A DNA stretch of 64,000 bases from Rhipicephalus microplus (GCF_043290135.1 NC_134704.1:18928001-18992000), one strand, 5' to 3'. Shown: positions 34,206 to 46,117, counted from the stretch's first letter. A program made the numbers and translations. Notes: generated by a model from the letters alone, not told the origin.

Positions 34206-35232
34206 CAAAAAGCCAGCAGCTCTTACGATATACGATTACGTCTCATGGCCTATCCGACAGATCGTAGTATATCCCGCATCATAGAAGCCCATGGTGTACC
34301 TATCATGGCACGTCATGGTGTCTCATGGTACATATAACAGATCGATGCGCTTTCTATATATGACTTCATTATGAAAAATCTGTCGGAAAAGTTTGGGAAG
34401 ACAAGGTCGCTTATTTTACGCGCACGGCTTTCGCTGGATAGACCACGGTGCAGCACAACAGCAACGTGACACGCGCCTCTAAACGCTGTACGTCGAACAT
34501 TCACCACTGGCTTGCGCGTGACCCGTACGGCTGCTTGTGTACACAAGCAGCCCCTTTATATTCTCAGAAAACAGCCTGCTACAAATAGCTAGAATACGAG
34601 AACATCCAGTTGACTCCCAAACAACACTACTTCTGTATCGCCGCCACCAAACTTCTTGGAAAAAAGCGTAAACCGTGTATACATATTTCTATGCACTATG
34701 AAGACCTTTCATGCTAGGTCCATCGCGATGTATGCCTGCGCTTTTGAGAACCTGTAATTACGCGGAGGTTACGGTAGTACTTCGTGATAAGATCGCTGGG
34801 AGGAACGCGCGGGTCTGACTGTTTTACGAGCGTAATTTTCCGTCCTTCCACGTAACCCGTGGTGCTACGTAACAATGGCATAAAAAAAAGTGTTTATGTG
34901 AACGCCTTCTCACCATTTTGACGTCCATTCGACGACCTCCTCGCCAAGTCGGTTGTGCCCTCGAAGGCCCAAGCCGTCCAGGTCATACCTAAATTTCCTC
35001 CCCGTGAAAAAAGAAATAAATAAAATCACCGTGAGCTTCGGACAAAGGGGTTATGTGTATAAACGAAGACCACAGGTAAACGCTGGCAGCAAGAGCCGCT
35101 ACGCATTGCGTGGCTTGAGGAACGCCTACTCAATGTATACGGGGATCCCTCGTAAACAGTATATAGTAAGTTACAGCTGACAGATTGGCAGCGATACTGT
35201 ATCGATGCTAGCCTTGAGCGTACAACATTCCA
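34206..35232. other. No gene seen
   Basis: Mixed composition; no domain-bearing frame and no clear repeat. Confidence 0.35.
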
Positions 35233-35243
35233 TGGAACCGTAT

Positions 35244-35480
35244 GATTGATATCTGGGGTTTAACGTCCCAAAACCACCATATGATTATGAGAGACGCCGT
35301 AGTGGAGGGCTCCGGAAATTTAGACCACCTGGTGTTCTTTAACGTGCACCCAAATCTGAGCACACGGGCCTACAACATTTCCGCCTCCATCGGAAATGCA
35401 GTCGCCGCAGCCGGGATTCGATCCCGCGACCTGCGGGTCAGCAGCCGAGTACCTTAGCCACTAGACCACCGCGGTGGGGC
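35244..35480 (-). mobile_element. Ruka-like SINE, full length
   Basis: Complete minus-strand copy from the tRNA-like head (right end) to a short GATTGATAT tail (left). Perfect 11-bp target duplication TGGAACCGTAT at 35233-35243 and 35481-35491. The B-box reads GGATTCGATCCCG on the plus strand. Confidence 0.95.
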
Positions 35481-35491
35481 TGGAACCGTAT

Positions 35492-36087
35492 ACTATAGAG
35501 CTTATATGTACAGCAGGATGTCGACCAGCAAGTTTGGCGATTTCAATGGAAGACGAGGCATCGAGAAGTATGATATGTTCCCCCTATTTTAAAAAAGAGG
35601 AGATTACGAAGTGTGCTTTGTCTCTGGTTTTTGTTGATGCAAAGCGTTTGAGGAAGATTTTTTTAACTGTGCAATGAAAACGAGACGAAAACAGGAACGC
35701 GTGCGCGCTGTGCTTCGTGGTGTGTGCGTAGGTGTTCTTGATTTCGTCCATTCATCCTAACGCAGCTAAATATTTTGCTGAATTATTTTCTTTGTTTTTC
35801 ATGTGAGGCGGAGAGGGGGTGTGTGGAGAGATTCGGAGTAGTACAAACGCTTTCTAAGAACATTTCTTCAAGAGAAACAAATGACATTTCGTTATAACGT
35901 TCAGTCGTATTGATAAGCTTTCTAATACTTTGTAATGCTGCGCTTCGCGCGTAACTTGAAATTAGTGCGGGTTATTCAAATTTCCTACTGCCCACTTCTT
36001 CTCCGTGGCCCTCTCCTTGACAACAATATTCATTGCAATTTTTTTTTAAAAAGGTACCCAGCTGCCTTTCGTAGCTATAACATTGCG
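35492..36087. other. No gene seen
   Basis: AT-rich spacer without recognisable features. Confidence 0.35.
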
Positions 36088-36265
36088 CTGTTGAACCCGG
36101 GGTTCAGGATTCGATCTCGGCAGTGGCCATCATGTTCTCCTCAGAGACGAAAGGCGAAACGCTCGTGTACTACGCATTAGGTGCACGTTAAAGAAATCCA
36201 AGCGGTAAAATATATTTTGGAGCCTATGCGTGTGTCATATAATGTGTCATATGACCACATAATGC
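36088..36265 (+). repeat. Diverged tRNA-headed SINE, family 3
   Basis: A B-box-like GGATTCGATCTCGG is followed by GGCGAAACGCTCGTGTACT, GGTGCACGTTAAAGAAATCC and GGAGCC. The last two blocks are shared with the Ruka body (GGTGCACGTTAAAGAACCCC, GGAGCCC), although the sequence after the head differs. This is an old copy with a degraded tail. Confidence 0.5.
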
Positions 36266-37227
36266 GTCACACATAGATTACGCATATGACAAGTGCAATA
36301 AAATTTTTCACTTACCGATACACGTCCTCTTTTGGGAGATTTCGGGCACAACACCACGCTTAATATGAATTTTGCCACAAACAAATTGCAAGCGTTCGCA
36401 GCACAACGGGCTGCTTTCTGCCAACCAGGCACTGCCGATGACAATGCGGCTCTCCGAAAACGTGCTTTAAGTGTTTTTTTATTACACTTTAAAGTGCACA
36501 ACCAACACTTGCATTGATTCATTTTGTTACTGTAACCATTTTCAGCACATATTCTACTCGCTAAAATTTTTTTTTCACTCGTAATCAATATACAAGCGTG
36601 TACTACTCAGTTCCAGATTCTAAACTTTGATTTCTAGCAGCCGTAGACTTATTTGGCGATTTCGTTACGGTTCGCTGTTTACAACAAGGAAAAAAAACAT
36701 GCCATTGGGTTTCTGTGGATGCTTAATGGTCTTCATTGTTAATGCAGTTGTTCAGAGCACCATGTCAGTTTTCTTAGCGCCTGTCAAGCTACATATCTAT
36801 ATCTCAGGTAGTGCAATGCAAAACTTAAAGAGCTGTGTACAACGCATCTACCTCGGTTAGTAAATGGTGTCGTAAGGAGAGCTGCATCAATGAATTTAGG
36901 TAAGGTAAAGAGAGCTGTTTTCATTAATTAATTAATTCGAAAACAGTCGAGAACCATTATTACAGCACATCTTTCCTTTTCTTCTTCGCGTTGTAAGTAT
37001 TTCTTGTAGTTTTGCTATGTTTATGCAACAAGAACATATTGTAACATTTGTCTACGTTAAAAATGTTAGCATTTGTTTTCTGAATCGTTCTGAGTTATCT
37101 ATACGCTGCTATCATCATCACGCACGCTTCTGCGTCTGGGATGATGATTATGATCATGATACCTCAAACAGCGCGCTTACCCGCTGAGAGAAATCGGCCT
37201 AGAATTAATTATATGAGTTAGTGAGAC
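36266..37227. other. No gene seen
   Basis: AT-rich flank of the P-element, with no recognisable features. Confidence 0.35.
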
Positions 37228-37235
37228 ACTATTAG

Positions 37236-37269
37236 TAGAGTGTACTAGAATGGGGGAGTGGGTCCACTG
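37236..37269 (+). repeat. Left TIR of P-element
   Basis: 34 bases starting TAGAGTGTACTAGAATGGGG, an exact reverse complement of 42273-42306. Confidence 0.95.
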
Positions 37270-37306
37270 TGGCCGGCGGCAAGCGGTGCGGGTGAAGCAA
37301 AAACGG

Positions 37307-37345
37307 CGGAAAATTTGGTGGCGCTGCAGTAGCCTTCTCCTGAAG
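37307..37345 (+). repeat. Left subterminal inverted repeat of P-element
   Basis: CGGAAAATTTGGTGGCGCTG and following; it pairs imperfectly with 42207-42246 (shared GGTGGCGCT, GCCTTC and CCTGAAG). Such internal inverted repeats serve as accessory transposase sites in P-elements; the role here is inferred. Confidence 0.75.
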
Positions 37346-37353
37346 TGACGTCA
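37346..37353 (+). promoter_or_regulatory. CRE-like TGACGTCA in P-element 5' region
   Basis: A perfect CREB/ATF palindrome 358 bases before the transposase ATG, in a GC-rich 5' region. It may contribute to the element's promoter. Motif evidence only. Confidence 0.3.
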
Positions 37354-37710
37354 GTTTCGGCGGGAGCGTGCGAGTCGTGCGGCGGTTCGGGCCGCACGAC
37401 GCGCTGGCGGGGACGCTGAGCGCTCGATGTTGTCGTCTGCTCGACGCGCCGTCGTCTGTTCGATGCACCGTCGTTCGTGCGCTGTTTTCACAATTTGTCT
37501 CCTGGTTCTTTTTTTACACATTATTAGAGACAAAAACAAGTGACATGAAATAAAATGTATGCTTTTTTTCGTGAACGCGTAGGTTTGTATTTCCCTTTGA
37601 GCAAAGCCGTCTGGACAAAGAATACGCGGCAGACGGCACGTTTGCGTGCGCAGATATGTGTCTGCTGGTTGCATAACGGAGCGTTCCAAGCTGCTTCAAA
37701 AGATTAGAGG

Positions 37711-40700
37711 ATGAGCACGTCTAGGCGTAGAAATTACTGTTGTGTCGTAGGCTGCCAAACCGGATACAGCAGAGTTAAAAACCAGCCCAAGCTCTCACTC
37801 TTTGGAGTACCTCAAGACGAAGAAAGACGCCGGCTATGGGACCAGAATCTCAACCGCGCTGATCGGCCCTTGCAAGTCACCGATGCCATTTGCGAGCTGC
37901 ACTTCGAGCAAAAATACATACTAAGGCAATATGTACATATTATCGAAGGCCGAGAAGTATATATAGAGCGGGGAAAGCCGGAACTTCGCAGTGATGCTGT
38001 ACCCATAATTATACCTCATCTCCTGAAGTGTCCTGACGAGCAGCCCACACCGGAGCAGTCAACGAAGAAGAGAGCGGCTTCACCACCAACCTGTGAAGAC
38101 CAGCCGTCAAAAAGAACTGCGCTGCAATCAGTTGAGCCGCAACTGAGATTTGAAGATTGCGAAAGTGCGAGGCAAAGCGACAACGCATTTGAACTTGAAG
38201 ACGTTGTCCGGCCAAACGACCACTGGGCAATGCACAAGTTTCGTCATTATGACGGAATTGCTTATGTTTCGGCCTCCCTAAGTCGTGAACTCGTAAGCAT
38301 CGAAAAGACTGTGCTCATGAATTACGGTACCGACCGGAGTGAAGTGATTTGTCGGACATATGTTCGGAAGACGCTGATCTCCGAAAAGGTCGCCTATAAC
38401 CTTGAAGATGCCAAACAAGTCCTGGACTGCGCAGAATCTCTTCACCCTTGCAGAGGAGCAGGTAGGGCGAAGGACTTCACCTATGACGTTCTTACGAAGA
38501 AACTGGAGCAGCAAATCTCTCATTCCGACGGCCTTGTCTTCAGTGTCACGTGCAAAGGAGCGGTTAAACAACAAGGTGAGTGCGGCAAACGTTTATTGAG
38601 ACGTCACTTGTAATTGTACAATTAATCAATCAGTAACCTGTTTAATGCTAGAACATTTGTGTGGCCCCTAATTTTTGTAGTACTCATTAACATTTACGAA
38701 AGAATAGTTTGCCTACAGAAAGTGAAAGTGCATAAATTGCGTTTCAAACATGCATGGTAAAAAACTGGAAGCTCTTCATAATTTTTTTCTCGTATACTTC
38801 CAGGTTCTTCATGCATTTCATGCAAGTACGTGAGGAAAGTAATACTCACCAGAAAAAGCTACCTAAAACGAAAAGAGCGAAGAAACTCAGTCTCCACCAA
38901 ACTGCGGGTCCTGAGTCAGAGAAACAAGCGGATGGCGACAAGGCTGTTGGACATTGCTGGTCGTCTCGAAGAGATGAGGGCAAACAATGCGAATGTCGCG
39001 GATAAAATACTAGAGGATAAAATATCGTCACTACCGCGAAAGCAGCAGGCAAGTGTTCGCGCTTGCTTTCAAGCTGCCAAACAAACCAGCAAGCAGGGCA
39101 TGCGCTACAATCAGGAGTGGATCCTCGAGTGTTTACTCATGAAACTAAAGAGTCCCCGGCTTTATCAGCACATCAGAAAGAACGAAATTCTCATGATGCC
39201 CAGCAACACTACTTTGAAAAGATACTTGAGGTCATACGAGTCGGCCTTCGGTTTTAATCAAGCAGTAATGAACACTCTAAAGAAAAAAACCGCGAGCATG
39301 TCAGACCTCGAAAGACACGGCGGACTATTGGTGGACGAAATGAAATTGTCAGAACATTTCAATGTGACGGCGTCTGGCCAGATTCAAGGCTTCGTGGACC
39401 TTGGAGAATTTACGAAGCCCGAAGACAAGTACCAGCAATGTGATCACGGCATGGTCATCATGTTTGTGCCTTTCGCTGGAAAATGGAGCCAAATTGTGGG
39501 CGTTTTTGCGACAAAAGGAAATGTGAGAGGAGACATTTTATTGAAAATTCTCATGGAAGCTACCATCCTCGTGGAACAGGCGGGCTTGTTCGTCGACCAC
39601 ATCACTTGTGACGGAGCCCCCTGGAATCGAAAAATGTGGAAGCTAGCGGGGGTGTCGGCGTCATCGAAGAAAATAAATGGCGCCATACAGCATCCTGTCG
39701 ACGAGATGAGGAAATTGCACTTTATCTCCGATTTCCCGCATCTGCTAAAATGCCTCAGGAATGGTCTTCTCCAGAAAGGCTTTGCAACACCAGACGGATT
39801 GGTACGTATAGATTCATGGTTGACATTTTACAAAGATTGTGTTTTTTGCATACATTGCATTACCTCAACCTATATTTCTAGGTGTCTGTGCATCCGGTTC
39901 GGGAGGCGTACCTTCTAGACAGAAGTGTTAGGACACTGAAAGTTATGCCCAATTTGACCGAGACGCATCTGGAACCAAACTCATTTGAGAAGATGAGAAC
40001 CCCTTTCGCCTTCCAACTATTCGGTCCATATGTCCTACGGGGCCTGGCCTTCTACAAGGAGGACATCGAGAGAAGGTGTGGCAGCATCGAGGCAACTCAG
40101 CTGTTCTTCTCGTGAGTTGCGCCTACGTTCCAAATGAATTAAGTGTAATCGTAAACATCTCAAACGCATGATGAGCGCTCTTCTGACATACATTCTTTTT
40201 GTTTATTTTGCAGGAAGATCCAACGACTGATCACCGTGATGACTTCCAGGTTTCGGGCCGAAGCGCTGAGACCAGCTTCTACAGACGCGGCATTCCTGTC
40301 CAATTTTCTGGACTTCCTGAATGACTGGGAATCATTCAGTGACAACAAGCGGCACTTTCTCAGCGAGTCCACTGCCATAGGTTTTAGGGTCACTATAGCA
40401 AATACCCTTTCATTGCTGAAGTACCTGACAGAGAGCGTTGGATTCAAATATCTCATGACATCTCGACTTAGCACCGATCCCGTGGAACATTTCTTCGGCA
40501 TCGTTCGCCAGTCAAGTGGCTGCAACGCGCACCCCTCTCCGGATGAGTTTCTAATAACCGTCAACTGCTTGTCCTTTTATAACTTGGCGCACAGTGTGGA
40601 CAGCGCAAACGCAAACCCTGACATGATAAACGCTCTTGTCACTGTGCATGACAGACAGGGTCTAAAGGTCACGCACAAAAAAATTGATGATCTTATATCA

Positions 40701-41246
40701 CAGGGAAAACTTGGCGAGGTCGAAAGCACGATTGCCACGATGCCAGAAAAGTTTGCTGACCACATCGATGTGACTTTGGAGAAGAGTGACTCGAGACTCA
40801 TTTACTACACAGCAGGGTACGTGGCCAGAAAGTGTGTATTGAAGTTGGCATGCGTACAATGCAAAGAAGTGCTTCTGTTTGAGAAAGCTGTCGCGGTTGC
40901 TGAACAGCTCCCTTCGCAATTCACGGAGCAATGCGACTGGGGTGGACTTCTGTACCCCTCACGACAGCTGTATGATTTCATTGCCTCACTTGAAAACTTG
41001 TTTACTGAATGTTTCAGTGTTTCCATGTTGCACACAGATAGCATCTCTGACATCCTTTCATTGGTGAAAACTAATTTTCTGAACTCGAAAGCGGTCGGCT
41101 GTCCAGACCACAAAGATGCAGTGAGCACAAAGCTCGTTTCGTTCTACGTGCTCACTCGCCTTCACTTCTTAGTGAAGGGAATGAACAGGGAAAACGCTTC
41201 GAAACGAGCGAGAGCAAAACACTTAAAGCTTAGCAGGACAACATAG
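37711..41246 (+). CDS. P-element transposase (THAP/RNase H-like), four exons
   Basis: Cut-and-paste transposase acting in the nucleus. Exons 37711-38575, 38804-39801, 39882-40111 and 40214-41246 join in frame to 1041 codons. Introns (228, 80, 102 bp) have GTGAGT, GTACGT and GTGAGT donors and pyrimidine-AG acceptors. The ATG follows an in-frame TAG by one codon. N-terminal THAP finger: C11, C15, C61, H64, with an AVPIIIP box (96-102). A basic, heptad-like stretch (KLRVLSQRNKRMATRLLDIA, exon 2) may dimerise. The RNase H-like core has D466 (LLVDEMKL), D558 (ITCDGAPWN) and E789 (DPVEHFFG) in the P/THAP9 positions, with the GTP-binding-type insertion region between the last two. It is longer than Drosophila P transposase (751) or human THAP9 (903). 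No damage is seen. A domesticated host gene is less likely because the TIRs are intact. Confidence 0.92.
40112..40213 (+). promoter_or_regulatory. Third intron of P transposase, stop at entry
   Basis: 102 bp, GT-AG. If retained, the reading frame meets TGA at 40113-40115 straight after TCG (residue 698). The THAP finger and two aspartates would be kept and E789 and the C-terminus lost. In Drosophila the third P intron is retained in soma and yields a 66-kDa repressor; that this happens here is inference. Confidence 0.5.
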
Positions 41247-41340
41247 AGCCTGACGTTCCTTGAGCGACGGTGTCGAAGTCTTTCGATGATATTTATTTTG
41301 TTTTTTATATTTATGCGAAAAGCTTGCGCAGTCAATTTAA

Positions 41341-41346
41341 AATAAA
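41341..41346 (+). terminator. Polyadenylation signal of P transposase
   Basis: AATAAA about 95 bases after the stop codon, in an AT-rich 3' UTR. Confidence 0.7.
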
Positions 41347-42206
41347 ATATTTTGCGCATATCACTTCTTTATTGGTGTCTTTCAGACTTCCTATCTATAG
41401 GTGAAAACACGTTCATGTTTCGAACAAATGTTTGCATGGACACGTACCGCAGGCACGAAGAGAAAAGGTAAAATATAACATATTTCATTAATACCTACAA
41501 CGTATACCAGCACTAGATGCCGAACAAAAACTCATCATAAAACCACCGCGACGGACGTGCGTCCGCCCTATAAGTCATTTCCTACGAATAGCACAGTTGC
41601 CGTCCGATGTGACTAAACTTCCTTTGCCAACACCCTCACGTAATCGCAACAGGACTGGTTCAGTTTTTCAATAATATCACGCGTCCCTAACGAATAGCTG
41701 CAAATTTGCAGAAGGGTTCGCATACTTTAGCTTTAATTCTCGTGATAACAGCTGGTAACTTTAGTCTTGCATCATATTCAATTTGCTGCCGTGAGTCTAA
41801 ATTTGCACCAAACGCAAACTTACTTATATATCCCAGTTATATTGACATTTTTAAAAGCATCGCAGTTAATGCTCATATTACACTTTCGATGCGTACGTTT
41901 TCGCAAAAGCCAAATTCAACTTACGCTCTTGATTGTAAACAATTACCGTGGAAATCACGGTACTTGCGTGCGTGACTACCTATACGAGCAGGGCGTTTCG
42001 CAATATAAACATTTAGATTTTGTTGAACTGGCGCGGAAGCACGGTGCGACGCCGTTCACGGCCACGCACGCACGAACGAAGCAACAACGCTGCGAGACTG
42101 CGCCAGACGCGCGAGCAGCACGCGAACCGCGCGAACTATCAGACTACCCACCCGTCGCGAACCGCGTGGCAAAGGGGACTTGTAACCATGGCAACCACGG
42201 CTAAGT

Positions 42207-42246
42207 CTTCAGGTGAAGGCGATGGTAGCGCCACCTGGATTTTCCG
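42207..42246 (-). repeat. Right subterminal inverted repeat of P-element
   Basis: Pairs imperfectly with 37307-37345; see that entry. About 26 bases separate it from the right TIR. Confidence 0.75.
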
Positions 42247-42272
42247 AAAAAAACGCCTCAGCGTGGAGCCTT

Positions 42273-42306
42273 CAGTGGACCCACTCCCCCATTCTAGTAC
42301 ACTCTA
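42273..42306 (-). repeat. Right TIR of P-element
   Basis: Exact reverse complement of 37236-37269. Confidence 0.95.
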
Positions 42307-42315
42307 CTATTAGTA

Positions 42316-42949
42316 CCAAATATTGACAACCAAGAGAAAAACAACGTACGTACCATCTCCTCTGCTGCCTTATTTCTCTTTCCTGTCGTCGTCTTTGGAG
42401 CTCTGAAATATTCGTAGCCAATTAACTGGATATGTAGTGGGTAAAGTATGTTTGGAATAGGCCGTTGACAAAGTCACTTATACGGTATACGTATAGTCAA
42501 ACCTCGTTGCGTGTAGTCGCCCAAGTTTTTAACTATCGTGCACGAGTGGCGTGTGTATCTTTGCTATATATGGATCAGTTAGGTTCCAAAAAAAAAAGTG
42601 AGGACAAGTGCATGCCCACAAAGCACATGACCACAAAACATATTATGGCACTTCGTTCCATTATATGGCGCTGACAGATAAAAAAAGTCGCCACTGCACC
42701 CGAAAGTTGAAGATTCCAGCGGCAGTACAAGCACATAATCCACCCATTTCTTGTCCGATTCCCTCTAATGAGCATTATACACTCCTAGTGAAAAAAAAAC
42801 TAAAAAAAGGGAATTTATCTAAGGCTCTTTTTTCTACGTAAAACACAACCTAACGAAATCAACAGATGATGAGGCCAAGGAAAGAAGCTATGGGCTACAT
42901 GTGTGATGTTTAACTGAGTTGTCGAAATTATGACGTAGATGTGAAGAAA
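42316..42949. other. No gene seen
   Basis: AT-rich flank of the P-element, no recognisable feature. Confidence 0.35.
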
Positions 42950-43160
42950 TAGAAGTGAGCAAAAGGATAGCTTCGGGCATATTCAATGAACCTTCGGACA
43001 ACGCGCGCGATGCTCTAACAATTCAGCTACGGTAGCAGTCGTCCTGTCGCCCATTTTACTGGGTATTAAATTTCTATGCGTATAAACCTGGTAGCGCTAT
43101 TTGCACCGCAAGCAGCCATGACGGCGAGTGTGGAACACGCTTTTTTAGACGGCCGGCGTA
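42950..43160 (-). repeat. Diverged tRNA-derived repeat, family 2
   Basis: Related to 46120-46400. Shared blocks are CCTTCG..AACGCGCGCGATGCTCTA, a CCCATTTTACTGGGTATTAAAT segment, and GGCGAGTGTGGAACAC. Strongly mutated; no tail or target duplication seen. Confidence 0.45.
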
Positions 43161-43451
43161 TCGTAATACTCAAACTCTTTTGCAAGCTGGCTGCTATAGC
43201 TGACCAGTAAAGCATGGGCGTAGTCAAACTTTATATTGGTGGTGGGGGACGAACTTTTCAACTCCCTTTTATTTATGTTCCTGCATGTGTTTCTATTTCG
43301 GCGGGAAGGGCAGCTCAACCCCTTTCTCCTTCTCCTATTCGCTGGACGAAGAATGGTGTCACAATGTTGTTAATATAACAGCTTATAGTCATGATTGGTC
43401 ATCACTAGTCCACCTTAGGCACTGCTTGTAGTGCGGACAATCATTCACACT
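43161..43451. other. No gene seen
   Basis: Short spacer with no supported feature. Confidence 0.35.
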
Positions 43452-43464
43452 GGCGGCTGTGTGA

Positions 43465-43704
43465 TTGATTGATATCTGGAGTTTAACGTTCCAAAACCAC
43501 CATATGATTATGAGAGACGCCGTAGTCGAGGGCTCCGGAAATTTCGACCACCTGGGGTTCTTTGACCTGCACCCATATCTGAGCAGACGGGCCTACAGCA
43601 TTTTTGCCTCTATCGAAAATGCAGCCACAGCAGTCGGGATTCAATCCTGCGACCTGCGGGTCAGCAGCCGAGTACCTTAGCCATTAGACCACCACGGCAG
43701 GGCA
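43465..43704 (-). mobile_element. Ruka-like SINE, full length
   Basis: Minus-strand copy with 13-bp target duplication GGCGGCTGTGTGA (43452-43464 and 43705-43717). It carries more substitutions than the others (GGATTCAATCCTG in the B-box; ACCTGCACCCATATCTGAGC), so it is an older insertion even though the duplication is exact. Confidence 0.94.
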
Positions 43705-43719
43705 GGCGGCTGTGTGAGT

Positions 43720-43989
43720 CCCACCGCCAGTACTTCTCGAAAAGTGCTCCCAGGAATATCGCTTTGCCGTGAAGGCTCGTGCGTTGGCGCGACGCCTCGA
43801 GCGCTTGCCAGCGCCTACGTGGCGCTTTCTTTTCGTTTTTTTTTCAGCCGAGTTCGGTGTATACGTGTCTCAGCCGCGTATATGGAAGGCACGAACAATA
43901 GGCAGACAATGCGGCTAGCTTGCTCCGGAAAGCGACCCGGCTACGAACTAGTCAGTCGTGCTATAGCTGCCTGCGCCGTATTATGTAGG
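43720..43989 (+). promoter_or_regulatory. Possible promoter/5' UTR of candidate exon
   Basis: A moderately CpG-rich block directly after the SINE and before the candidate exon at 43990. No TATA or other decisive motif. Composition only. Confidence 0.2.
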
Positions 43990-44064
43990 ATGGCATTCCT
44001 GCCCACGGAGCAAGGCCCGCCCGGGCAGTCCAAGAAGCTGGAGCGGGCCATTTCGGGCGTTCAG
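43990..44064 (+). CDS. Candidate first coding exon, unrecognised gene
   Basis: The ATG at 43990 starts a frame of exactly 25 codons ending at a CAG/GTATGC donor (phase 0). Nearly every codon ends in G or C (CTG CCC ACG GAG ... AAG AAG CTG GAG CGG GCC), unlike the surroundings. The peptide reads MAFLPTEQGPPGQSKKLERA and continues for five residues. I know no family with this start. An upstream TATGTAG could serve as an acceptor, making it an internal exon. Further exons would lie to the right and I have not found them. Confidence 0.4.
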
Positions 44065-45849
44065 GTATGCCTGTAATCCCGCGACGAGCCGCCAGCCATC
44101 AGCCGCCGCCATTTCTTGCTTTGTTCGCAGCCGTCGGGCTTATGCACTTTCCGGCGTCTACGCCATCTACATTATAGAGCGCCAGCCCTATGGGGGCGAT
44201 GGCTCTGTCTAAAGGGGGAGTCCCTATTGTATGCAGTACGACTATAGCAGAAGGTGATGGCGTTATTTATAATCTGCTCATGCAAAGAGCTCGCAACCAT
44301 GAGCGCAAAATTTCACCACAGATGCCTCGCGCCGCCCTTCATTGGTCGAGTCCAAAACAAAGCACTCTTAACCGGCTGAGTAAGACAATGGGGCATACTT
44401 GGTAGCTCCTTCATATGATTAGCAATACAGTCGCCCCCCCCCCCCCCCCACCTCCTACTTTTTCTTATATGCATACGCCTATATTGTCATCCATGTGCCG
44501 CAGGAAATGCAAAGAGAGGCGAAAAAATTTCAAGCTCACTCTTTCACTTATGAAATATGGTTTATCCTTACACTCCACTCGGGCTACTATCATCATTGAT
44601 GAAGGCTAGAACAGAACAGGGGTTAAACCCCTCTTCCCCCCCCCCCACCCGCCTCGACCAAGAGAAAGTGCCGGACTTTAATTAAAGTTCATTCTTAAAC
44701 TGGACTCATCCACACTGAAACTCTTTAAAATATTATTCACTCGTACTGACAGACTCGCAGGGACTCATGGCTTGATCTGACTAAAAAAAAAAGAATCTGG
44801 TGAGTGGAATTATTATTGAATTGACTGACCTATGCCTCCATGTATTATTGGTAAACGAGTTCGTGTTTATTTGTTATTTTACGAGTACGATAATCAGAAC
44901 AGCAAGGTGACTGCCATGACATGAACTAAGTGATTTTCCTGGTTGTTTGATGACGCTTATGTGACACAGTCGCCGAAATTTGACGTTCCACTGTCACAGC
45001 GTCCTTTCAATGAAAGTTATACGAGCTTTGTCCGAGTCATTCTGCACCACGCAATATTAAGAAGTCTTACCATAGGAAACTCAAAAACGAAAAAAAAAAG
45101 AAAGTATGTGAGCGGGTTTCTTTTTTTTTTCATTGTGCCTCGTTAACCCGTTGCTTCTTTGCAAAGCCGAAACTAGAAAGTACAGTTTAGGGATCGAAGA
45201 TTAATCATCTCAATCGGTTAATGATGAGTCGATTAAGCGTTCGGCCCTTCCGCCAGTAATTACTAGATCTCTATCAAAGGTCCTTTTTTGTTGAATAATC
45301 GATCAATCGACAATTGTACACTCGTATACAATTTGTACAGTTCCAATTTCTAAGTAAATAAATTGGGCCAGGGTTCTATTTATTTACTCGGAAGGTGAAA
45401 CAAAGATGAGAACCGTGAGAGCATAAGAGCATGATATAATATATCACCTTTGTTAAATGCTAAATATGATTCGTTTTATGAAAATAATAAAGTGATTGAC
45501 AACATATGGTTTGAAGCATATACTGGGAAGAAATAAAGAGGATGACGAAGCGCTAAAGTGATGAAAGATTTTGCTACAAGGAATATTTGTTGCTTGAGGG
45601 TAATGAAACAATTAATGCCACGATGAAAGTGCGCTTATTGACAGCATATATTGCAGTTCAAAGTTTGAGTTCATGCCATGCAATGCGAAGAAAATTAATT
45701 TTCTTGGCGTTGCAGCAATTGCTATCCTACGTTACAGAGGGGATTGACGGACAATTTTCCCCTTATATTGGCATGAAAACTCTCGAACATTTAAAAGCTC
45801 CCTTCAGGCGAAAATGTAAAGCCGGAATCAAGAGTTCTACAGCGTCGTA
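44065..45849. other. Intron or intergenic, no gene seen
   Basis: If the exon at 43990-44064 is real this is its first intron. It has a 15-base C-run at 44434-44449 and a shorter one near 44637-44646. No domain-bearing frame. Confidence 0.35.

Positions 45850-46117
<268 letters not shown>

Larger units (their letters stand above)
37236..42306 (+). mobile_element. Complete P-element DNA transposon
   Basis: About 5.07 kb. The 34-bp terminal inverted repeats (37236-37269 and 42273-42306) match perfectly. The 10-base word ACTATTAGTA is repeated at 37228-37237 and 42306-42315, overlapping the tips, so an 8-bp target duplication (the P-element size) fits but its exact frame is ambiguous. Imperfect subterminal inverted repeats lie further in. 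The element encodes one spliced THAP-type transposase with no disabling mutation that I can see, and ends its transcript with AATAAA at 41341. Everything needed for autonomy appears to be present. Drosophila P is 2.9 kb, so this one is larger, mainly in its non-coding ends and longer ORF. Confidence 0.93.
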
